Assembly: GCA_964544475.1 (NCBI GenBank)
Contig: CAZJBS010000063.1
Span: 1-8,000, forward strand
Reading direction: 5' to 3'
Origin: CAZJBS01 sp964544475
Lineage (GTDB): Bacteria; CLD3; SB21
Length of the DNA: 8,000 bases
Made by a program: the position numbers and the translations under genes
Notes under the pieces: generated by a model
Database searches by the model: none
Seen by the model: only the letters and a program-made list of their open reading frames with translations
What the model was told of the DNA's origin: nothing
Shown here: piece after piece, positions 1 to 5,444 of the stretch
Position numbering within the stretch: position 1 is the stretch's first letter
How the letters are laid out: every line of letters starts with the position of its first letter

Positions 1-2465
1 GTGGTTCCATGGCCATGCGTGCTTTTGACGGAAACCCGGCCGCCATGCAAATCCACAATTTTTTTCACAATGGCCAGCCCCAAACCTGTGCTCGCTTCCC
101 CCCCGGTCGGTTTGGCCGACAGCCGGGTGAATGACCGGAACACGAGTTGAAGATCCTTGTCCGTCATGCCCTGACCGGTGTCCTCCACTTCAAATAGCGC
201 CTGGTCATCCACCTGGCCGCACCGCATTTCAATGCGCCCTCCTGTTGGCGTGTATTTCAAAGCGTTTGAAACCAGATTGTCGACCACTTCGCCCATCCGG
301 TTCGGATCAACCTTCACCATCAACGGTTTTGGCGATCTGACGAAGTTCAGCGAAATGGACTTCTGACGGGCGGCATTCTGATAGAACATGTAGGCTTCGT
401 TCAACAAATAATTCAGGTCGACGCGATCCATTTCAAGACGGACCTTGCCCGACTCGATGGCCGAAATGTCGACCACCTGGTTCACGATCAGATTCATCCG
501 TTTGACAGCCGCCAGGATTTTCTCCACGTCTTTGAGTGTTTCCGGATCCGAATCGAGTTTTTCTTTCAGGAAACCCGCATATCCCATGATGACGGCCAGA
601 GGGCTCCTCAGGTCGTGCGCCGCAAAGCCGAGCAATTCATTTTTCTTCTCATTCAGCTTCCGCAGATCATCCAGCAGTTTGGCTTTCGTGAAAGCATAGA
701 GAATATGGTCTTCCAGGTCCGCCAGGAATTCCAGGTCTTCGGACGGAAACACCTCGTGATGGCGCCTCAGAACAAAGACGCCCCTGACGCCGCCGCTGAT
801 CCGGATCACCTGGGATACCAGACCTGCGATGGATTCGCCCGTGAGACGGTTGAACCGTGCGATGTCCCGGCAGACGTAAAGCGATTTTTCCATCTCTTCA
901 CAGCCCTCGATAAAACGCTGCCGGATCGAAGCCGGATCCAGCACATCAACGGAAGGCGCAAGGCCTTCGGATTTGTAACAGGAATACGTGTCTTCGTCCA
1001 TGTTGTGAATCCACGCTTCGATGCTGTCGGCTTTGGTCATCGTATGCATGGACTGAACCACCGTCACGACCACACCGTCCAGATCAATGGCCGTATTGAC
1101 CCATTCGGCAATCCGATGGATCACTTCAAGCTGGCTGTGCTGTCTCTGCAGTTCCTGCTTTTGTTCCGCGAGAAGCCGGGCGGTCCGTTGATTCCGGCGG
1201 TAGGCCCTGACCAGAAGCCAAAGTCCGGCAATCAGTATGGCAACGGTCGTCAGGGAGGCCACGAGAATCGTGTTCTGTCGCTGGATCGTGAGCCGGTCCG
1301 CCAACGCGACGGCCTCGCTCAACGCTTTTTCTTTCAGTAGCGCCGCGTTTTCCGCTTCCTTGCGTGCCAGCAAAAGACGGTTCACTTCAAGCGCACGTTC
1401 GCGTCCGATCACCGAATCCTGATAGACGACATATTCTTTCAAATACCGGTAAGCCAGCGGATAGTTGCCGTGATCCGCATGCCATTTGGCGAGAATGCCT
1501 GACGCGTCCCGCCGGACCACGTTGGAATGAGAGAGGCGGCCCAGTTCGTAAGCCTTCATGGCCGCTTCGTACCCTTCTTTCACCGCGCCCATTTTCAGCC
1601 GGATGCGAGCGATCATGACCAGATCTTCGGCCATCGCTTTTTGGTCGGTTTGTTCGTGGAAGGACACGGCGCGTTCGATCGTATTCAACGCATCGCTGTC
1701 GCGCCCCATCATCAGATAGGCTTCCGCCATGCTGCTCAATACAGAACCCATTCGAACATGGTCATTCTGATCCGACATATAGAAAAAGGCGTCTTTGAGA
1801 TAGAAGAGCGCCGAGTCTGCCTGGGCGGTTTTGACATAATGCCGGCCAATCGTAAGAAAACACAAACCCACACCTTGATCGTTGCGCAGGTTACGATAGC
1901 TTTCAATGGCCTTGCGATAATAGCCGACCGCGGCATCGAATTGGTTTAATTCATCATGGATCATGGCGAGACTCAACGATACGGCGGCCATGGTGCTGGT
2001 GTCGCGAATGGACGTCGACCATGGAATCGCTTCCAGATAATACTTCAACCCGCGTTCAAGATAGCCTTGCGCGTGAGATGAAATGCCGAGATTGATGAGC
2101 GATTTCGCAATGCCCAGGGTATCCGGCAAACGCCGCCAAAGGATCAGGGCCTGCTCAAAAAGCGAGTCCGCCCTGGCGTGGTTGGCCTGGATGTTGTAGG
2201 TGACACCCTCGAGATTCATCGCCGTCGCCAGCACGCGGTCGTCGCCGATTCGCAGGCCGAGATCGTACCCGGTTTCCGCGTACCATCGGGCTGAGTCCGG
2301 GCTTGCAAACATCCATGCTTTGGAAAGTTGCACCGCCGCCGCCGCACGGGCGGAGTCGGACGCTGCTGAGGCGTAGGCCAAAGTCAGGCTGTCAATGACC
2401 GCTTGTTGGGCTACGACGCCGGAGGATCGGATGAGGATGAGAGTCAGAACCAGGAGCCGGAACAA
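1..2465 (-). CDS. TPR-sensor histidine kinase, C-terminal end cut by window
   Basis: Membrane sensor kinase expected to autophosphorylate on His and pass phosphate to a response regulator not seen here. 821 residues are visible. Residues 1-19 form a signal peptide (MFRLLVLTLILI, likely cut after VVA). About 30-380 are TPR-like helical repeats, inferred to be periplasmic. One membrane helix lies at about 400-420. A short coiled coil and a degenerate GAF-like region (about 435-595) follow. Then come HisKA with FAAHDLRSPLAVI (His617), the N box VDNLVSNALKY (Asn734), the G1 box DTGQG (from Asp762) and the G2 box TGLGLAIVKK (793-802). All core catalytic boxes are present. The reading frame is open from a TGA at 2510-2508. 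I chose TTG at 2465 because GAGG lies 5 bases upstream and the signal peptide begins there. No ATG or GTG lies between that stop and this TTG. The ligand and the cognate regulator are unknown. Confidence 0.9.
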   Translation of the reverse strand, partial: MFRLLVLTLILIRSSGVVAQQAVIDSLTLAYASAASDSARAAAAVQLSKAWMFASPDSARWYAETGYDLGLRIGDDRVLATAMNLEGVTYNIQANHARADSLFEQALILWRRLPDTLGIAKSLINLGISSHAQGYLERGLKYYLEAIPWSTSIRDTSTMAAVSLSLAMIHDELNQFDAAVGYYRKAIESYRNLRNDQGVGLCFLTIGRHYVKTAQADSALFYLKDAFFYMSDQNDHVRMGSVLSSMAEAYLMMGRDSDALNTIERAVSFHEQTDQKAMAEDLVMIARIRLKMGAVKEGYEAAMKAYELGRLSHSNVVRRDASGILAKWHADHGNYPLAYRYLKEYVVYQDSVIGRERALEVNRLLLARKEAENAALLKEKALSEAVALADRLTIQRQNTILVASLTTVAILIAGLWLLVRAYRRNQRTARLLAEQKQELQRQHSQLEVIHRIAEWVNTAIDLDGVVVTVVQSMHTMTKADSIEAWIHNMDEDTYSCYKSEGLAPSVDVLDPASIRQRFIEGCEEMEKSLYVCRDIARFNRLTGESIAGLVSQVIRISGGVRGVFVLRRHHEVFPSEDLEFLADLEDHILYAFTKAKLLDDLRKLNEKKNELLGFAAHDLRSPLAVIMGYAGFLKEKLDSDPETLKDVEKILAAVKRMNLIVNQVVDISAIESGKVRLEMDRVDLNYLLNEAYMFYQNAARQKSISLNFVRSPKPLMVKVDPNRMGEVVDNLVSNALKYTPTGGRIEMRCGQVDDQALFEVEDTGQGMTDKDLQLVFRSFTRLSAKPTGGEASTGLGLAIVKKIVDLHGGRVSVKSTHGHGT

Positions 2466-2577
2466 TGGTACCTCACTGATTTCTGAAAAAATACGATGGA
2501 ACTCCTGTCAATGCAAGGTCTAAAAGAAGTCGGGACGTCACGGACCAATTTGTTTTTCAGAGAAGTCTCGCATCCGA
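2466..2577. other. Gap between phosphoesterase and kinase genes
   Basis: 112 bases with no gene. I see no GC-rich hairpin followed by a T run, so no terminator after the phosphoesterase gene is supported. Both genes point the same way and may be cotranscribed. A TTGACA hexamer occurs on the minus strand at 2511-2506, but 17 bases further on there is only TTTCAG, which is a poor -10 box. Confidence 0.5.
2471..2477 (-). promoter_or_regulatory. Ribosome binding site deciding the TTG start of the kinase
   Basis: On the minus strand the sequence AGTGAGG is followed by five bases and then TTG at 2465. This is the only well-spaced purine-rich motif ahead of the signal peptide, and it favours TTG over the upstream ATT and ATC codons. 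Confidence 0.6.
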
Positions 2578-3750
2578 TCAGCCGCTCACGAGCCGGATAA
2601 CCGAAATCTCCGATCGTGTCATCAAACGGACCGGCGGGCCCCAGTAGCCTGTGCCCTGGCTGACATACACCCATGTCCGGTCGTGCCGGTGCAATCCCTT
2701 GAGGTAAGGTTGGCCGGCGGCGGCGAGCAGATTCCATGGAAAGAACTGGCCCCCATGCGTGTGTCCGCACAACATCACGTCGTACCCGGCTTCGGCGGCC
2801 GCGAAAACACTCTTCGGCTGATGGGCGAGCAGAATTTTCGCGGTCGCTTCGCCGAATCCCTGCAGGGACCGGACCGGATCGGAAACGTGGGAAGGCGCAT
2901 ACCCCGCGCCCGTCGGATCCGTCACACCGCCGATGACGATCTTCGACGAACCGCGTTCGATGGTCCGAAACTCATTGATCAGGACCTGCATGCCGAGCCG
3001 GGACGCTTCCTCCAGCCACGGCGCCACGCCGGAATAATATTCGTGATTGCCGGTGACAAAAAACACGCCGTGCTTCGCCGACAAATCCTGAAAAGGCGCC
3101 ACATGGTGCCGCAGTTCGCGAACCGATCCGTCCACCATGTCGCCGGTGAATGCCACCAGGTCCGGATTCAGTTCATTGACCATGGTCACGACGCGCTCGA
3201 TGAATTCGCGTTCCACGGTGAGGCCCGCATGGATATCGGTGATCTGGACCATACGGAAGCCGTTGAATGCCTCCGGCAGATTGGGCAGGGCGATGTCCAT
3301 TTCCCTGACCGCCGGACGGCGTCGGGCCTCGAATACGCCGTAGGCTGTCAACGACGTCGCGCCGACGACGATTCCAAAATTGATCGATTGGGCGAGGAAC
3401 TCCCTTTTCGACGCGTCATGGGACGACGCACGGAACAGGCCGTAGATTTTCACTCCGGCGATCCCCGCCAGCCAGATGACATCCTTGAAAAGAACAAAGG
3501 TGAACAGGAATGACAGCAATCCCAATCCGACAAAACTCAGCCACGCCAGGTCGTGACTCAGTTTTTCCAGGCCGGAACGCATCATGATCATATTGCCCGG
3601 GGCAATCAGGAATAACAGGATCAAAGCCGTCCACGCGACGTAGTTCCACGGAGCGGCCAGATGGGAACTCGTAATCAGACGCCACCCGATGTAGTAACAT
3701 CCTAAACCCAGTACGCTGAAAGAGACGAGGAAGAAGATGAGGAAGTTCAT
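2578..3750 (-). CDS. Membrane-anchored metallophosphoesterase (YaeI/YkuE-like)
   Basis: 390 residues. Three hydrophobic helices lie at about 1-26, 36-58 and 69-98, with a fourth shorter one at about 121-140. They anchor a calcineurin-like phosphoesterase domain from about residue 165 to the end. The five metal-site blocks are all seen: DIHAG (Asp172, His174), GDMVDG (Asp204), GNHEYY (Asn235, His236), LLAHQP (His310) and GHTHGGQ (His330, His332). The family binds two metal ions and hydrolyses phosphate esters. Relatives with this ending (GHTHGGQ, then a YVSQGTG strand) include E. coli YaeI and Bacillus YkuE. The real substrate cannot be told from sequence; envelope lipids or phosphodiesters are possible. 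The gene lies 112 bases upstream of the kinase in the same direction. The start is ATG, with a strong AAAGGAG at an unusually long 13-base spacing. Confidence 0.9.
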   Translation of the reverse strand: MNFLIFFLVSFSVLGLGCYYIGWRLITSSHLAAPWNYVAWTALILLFLIAPGNMIMMRSGLEKLSHDLAWLSFVGLGLLSFLFTFVLFKDVIWLAGIAGVKIYGLFRASSHDASKREFLAQSINFGIVVGATSLTAYGVFEARRRPAVREMDIALPNLPEAFNGFRMVQITDIHAGLTVEREFIERVVTMVNELNPDLVAFTGDMVDGSVRELRHHVAPFQDLSAKHGVFFVTGNHEYYSGVAPWLEEASRLGMQVLINEFRTIERGSSKIVIGGVTDPTGAGYAPSHVSDPVRSLQGFGEATAKILLAHQPKSVFAAAEAGYDVMLCGHTHGGQFFPWNLLAAAGQPYLKGLHRHDRTWVYVSQGTGYWGPPVRLMTRSEISVIRLVSG

Positions 3751-3923
3751 GATTGGCGGCTGTCTCCTTTGGATTTAAAATATTCCAGGTCCGATAATAT
3801 ATAATTGACGTGGCGGCGCCTGCCAGAGGGCCTCAACGGCGATGGCGGCGATGAGTTCTTTTATCCATGATCTGATGAATCGATCCATGAAGCGCAGCGA
3901 AGGCAATTATCTGCACAGAGGCT
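3751..3923. other. Junction between the A+T-rich cassette and the resident flank
   Basis: 173 bases without a supported gene. The left part, close to the phosphoesterase start, has an A+T-rich patch (about 3775-3807, including TATATATTAT on the minus strand) that could hold a promoter for the phosphoesterase, but I find no convincing -35 box. A minus-strand frame of 37 codons (3888-3775, ATG to TAA) is open but has no ribosome binding site. The octamer ATCCATGA occurs twice on the plus strand, at 3863-3870 and 3883-3890. No terminator hairpin was seen after the SecB-like gene. Confidence 0.4.
3764..3770 (-). promoter_or_regulatory. Ribosome binding site of the phosphoesterase, long spacing
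   Basis: AAAGGAG on the minus strand ends 13 bases before the ATG at 3750. The motif is strong but further from the start than usual. No ATG, GTG or TTG lies at a better distance in frame, so the ATG at 3750 is kept. Confidence 0.5.
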
Positions 3924-4388
3924 TTAGACCGCAGGGTTGTTTTTGTCCTCGTAAGTCGACTTCTTTTCATGAACCAAGAATTCCGACCCCTCAGTCTTTG
4001 ATGCGCTGAGCTTTATGAAATTGATGGGAGGCAGCATTATTGGCGGGATGCCTGCCTTGAGAGACATTGAAGCTAAGTGCTCTCTCAAGAAAGGAAAAAT
4101 AATAGCAGGGCCATTGATGTCTGCAAATTGCTGAAGAATTTTTTGGTCATCCACATCCGTTCCAAATTCTCCAAACATTGAAACCAACGCCTCAACTTGC
4201 TTCGTTTTCTCTTTAGATGAACTGAAAGTAACGGTGATCGTAATCCCAATTTTCTTGTCGCCAATTTGCCGATCAACATTGACATTCAACTCATTCTTCA
4301 CAACTGGGGATGTCACATCGACGTCTGGAAGCCTGTGAAATCGGCTCTCGACCAATAGAATATTGCGGATTGAGAATTCAGAATTCAA
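3924..4388 (-). CDS. SecB-like chaperone of a putative toxin-antitoxin-chaperone set
   Basis: 154 residues, the usual size of SecB. The SecB signature is clear in residues 93-124: GPAIIFPFLREHL, then KAGIPPIMLPPINF. The N-terminal half (NILLVESRFHRLPDV, then alternating strands NVNVDRQIG and IGITITVTF) fits the SecB beta-sheet. SecB proteins form tetramers that bind unfolded chains. Canonical SecB serves Sec export in Proteobacteria, while solitary SecB-like proteins such as M. tuberculosis Rv1957 protect the antitoxin of a TAC system. The position as the third gene of a small cassette, not beside export or grx/gpsA genes, supports the second role. The start is TTG at 4388. An in-frame TAG lies only two codons upstream, and AAAGG sits 9 bases upstream. 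The last residues (from about 140) are charged and probably flexible. Confidence 0.85.
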   Translation of the reverse strand: MNSEFSIRNILLVESRFHRLPDVDVTSPVVKNELNVNVDRQIGDKKIGITITVTFSSSKEKTKQVEALVSMFGEFGTDVDDQKILQQFADINGPAIIFPFLREHLASMSLKAGIPPIMLPPINFIKLSASKTEGSEFLVHEKKSTYEDKNNPAV

Positions 4389-4397
4389 TTTCCGCTA

Positions 4398-4402
4398 CCT
4401 TT
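4398..4402 (-). promoter_or_regulatory. Ribosome binding site for the TTG-started SecB-like gene
   Basis: AAAGG on the minus strand, 9 bases before the TTG at 4388 and inside the 29-base gap after the upstream gene. With the in-frame TAG two codons above the TTG, it supports this start. Confidence 0.5.
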
Positions 4403-4417
4403 CGAATGTCGCAGTGA

Positions 4418-4933
4418 TTAAGCGGCCAGAGCGACTTTGTTGCTATTGGATACTTCTTGTGGCTCGGGTTTCTTGTCTGATTCTTCAGCGGGATCTAAAG
4501 TGAAATGAACCTGATCCAACATGACATACTTAACGGAAATATCATTCAAAGAAAAATACACACATTTGTGCGCTTCCTCAACCAAGTCTATGGCGACATG
4601 GCTGGGCAGATGCTCAAGGCCATTAGTGGCAGTACCAATTTTCGCGGGGTAATCGAAGAAGATGCCTTTTGCTTCGAAATCCGGATCGCCATCGTCCTTC
4701 CATTCGCCTTCATTCCCAAACCACAGATCACTCTCATCAAATATCTCAACAAATTCGCCGATGATTTTGTTGATGTCGCTTCGCAATCGCAGATCCTCTT
4801 GCAAGACACCATCAGGTAAAACATGAACTGAATAAACCCGGGATATGGCATCGTAATTCACTTTCAACCATATGTTGGAATAGTCCCGCACAAGTCCCAG
4901 AACATGCTGCCTAATCCACACCAGACTTCTCAC
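4418..4933 (-). CDS. Unknown protein, candidate antitoxin with ssrA-like C-terminus
   Basis: 171 residues, family not recognised. Residues 1-147 look like a folded alpha/beta domain: an initial helix (VWIRQHVLGLVRDYSNIW), strands around SRVYSVHVLP, an acidic stretch DESDLWFGNEGEWKDDGDPD (67-86), a helix HVAIDLVEEAHKCVYFS (112-128), and a hydrophobic strand VKYVML. Residues 148-171 are polar and proline-, serine- and lysine-rich, probably disordered, and end in KVALAA. No helix-turn-helix, nucleotidyltransferase or nuclease motif is visible. The start is GTG at 4933, inside the end of the HEPN gene, with GGAG 6 bases upstream. The 23-base overlap suggests translational coupling. The place between a HEPN protein and a SecB-like chaperone makes it the likely antitoxin. 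The tail would be the chaperone-addiction or degradation segment. This is inference from context and sequence, not homology. Confidence 0.75.
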   Translation of the reverse strand: MRSLVWIRQHVLGLVRDYSNIWLKVNYDAISRVYSVHVLPDGVLQEDLRLRSDINKIIGEFVEIFDESDLWFGNEGEWKDDGDPDFEAKGIFFDYPAKIGTATNGLEHLPSHVAIDLVEEAHKCVYFSLNDISVKYVMLDQVHFTLDPAEESDKKPEPQEVSNSNKVALAA

Positions 4934-5342
4934 TGATTACTCCATTGAGATACTTTGTCACTTTAGCTGCTTTTTCATAACACGTCTGACTTAGTGGCTG
5001 GTCGATTAATTTTGTCGTGTAATCTGCCTCAACTCTCTTCTGCTTGAGATGCGTTATGTGGCCATATTCCACATTATCTTTTTGATGATCCTTCAGCCAC
5101 TGCTTCACTTTTCTAATGATTACATCATGAGAATTCCGGTAGATACCCTGATCATCTCTTTCAGGTGCAAGATCCGATTCTTCAACCTTGGCAATCTCCA
5201 GTAAGAAGAACTTCGAAAGCTGTAGGCAACTGTAATATGAGCAATGAATGCTTGGATTTGGATAACCGCGCGTTATCAGTATTTGGGCTGCGTTGAGAGT
5301 ATCCGCCGATTTCTGCCGAAGATCTATTGAAGAGCCGCCCAT
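4911..5342 (-). CDS. HEPN-domain protein (UPF0332-like), putative RNase toxin
   Basis: 143 residues, mostly helical and typical of small HEPN proteins. Helix 1 is at about 7-24 (DLRQKSADTLNAAQILITRG). Next comes a serine-tyrosine block SIHCSYYSCLQLSKFFLLEI (31-50), like the sAi..sYYA.F.a..alL helix of the family. A polar turn YRNSHDVI (68-75) leads into the third helix. The block KRVEADY (102-108) matches the R..aDY block of UPF0332-type HEPN proteins. Many HEPN proteins are metal-independent RNases acting as toxins or defence effectors. The usual R-X4-6-H motif is not clear here. Arg69 and His72 are only two residues apart, so activity is uncertain. It is the first gene of the cassette and overlaps the next by 23 bases. 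The ATG at 5342 is the first possible start after an in-frame TGA, but no ribosome binding site precedes it. Other HEPN roles, such as a binding partner without catalysis, are possible. Confidence 0.75.
   Translation of the reverse strand: MGGSSIDLRQKSADTLNAAQILITRGYPNPSIHCSYYSCLQLSKFFLLEIAKVEESDLAPERDDQGIYRNSHDVIIRKVKQWLKDHQKDNVEYGHITHLKQKRVEADYTTKLIDQPLSQTCYEKAAKVTKYLNGVISEKSGVD
4940..4943 (-). promoter_or_regulatory. Ribosome binding site inside the HEPN gene for the next gene
   Basis: GGAG, followed by six bases, precedes the GTG at 4933 on the minus strand. It lies within the last codons of the HEPN gene, so the second gene probably starts from ribosomes that are finishing the first. 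Confidence 0.6.
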
Positions 5343-5363
5343 GAAGTGAAAAAGAGTATGGAT

Positions 5364-5400
5364 GCGAAACTGTCACTTTGACAAAGTAGTTAAGTTTCGC
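5364..5400. repeat. Nested imperfect palindrome over the cassette promoter
   Basis: Outer arms GCGAAACT (5364-5371) and AGTTTCGC (5393-5400) are perfect inverted repeats of 8 bases. Inside them ACTTTG and CAAAGT (5375-5380 and 5382-5387) form a second perfect inverted repeat around a single central base. The element covers the spacer, the -10 box and the probable start point of the candidate promoter. A binding site for a repressor or autoregulator is the simplest reading; a DNA or RNA hairpin is the alternative. Confidence 0.6.
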
Positions 5401-5411
5401 TTTCAAGTCAA
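5383..5411 (-). promoter_or_regulatory. Candidate sigma70-type promoter of the HEPN cassette
   Basis: On the minus strand TTGACT (5411-5406) and TACTTT (5388-5383) are separated by exactly 17 bases. The -35 box matches the consensus at five of six positions and the -10 box at four of six. A transcript would start near 5376, about 34 bases before the HEPN ATG. The promoter lies in the 102-base gap after the Res gene, which suggests the cassette is transcribed on its own. Confidence 0.45.
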
Positions 5412-5444
5412 CCGGTTATATCATGAATCTTCTCGCAGCACGTC

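Noticed and set aside
615..1340. Plus-strand open frame of 241 codons
   Set aside because: It lies fully inside the kinase gene, whose opposite-strand product has all histidine kinase motifs. The plus-strand product is rich in His, Arg and Pro and shows no domain.
2483..2511. TTGACA hexamer upstream of the kinase as a promoter
   Set aside because: At 17 bases the -10 position reads TTTCAG, a poor match. The A/T-rich TATTTT lies only 12 bases away. Not enough to call a promoter.
2683..3513. Plus-strand open frame of 276 codons
   Set aside because: It is antisense to the phosphoesterase, which has five conserved metal-site blocks. The antisense product has no recognisable domain.
3863..3890. 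Repeated octamer ATCCATGA as an attachment site or target-site duplication
   Set aside because: The two copies lie 12 bases apart on the same side of the cassette and do not flank it. I found no matching copy at the other end near 5400-5444.
3924..4388. Housekeeping export SecB
   Set aside because: It lies in an A+T-rich cassette behind a HEPN gene, starts with TTG and has no export-related neighbours. The solitary TAC-type role fits better, though export cannot be excluded by sequence alone.
4418..5342. A HEPN/MNT toxin-antitoxin pair
   Set aside because: The middle protein lacks the GS-X9-D-X-D nucleotidyltransferase motif of MNT antitoxins and is followed by a SecB-like chaperone instead.
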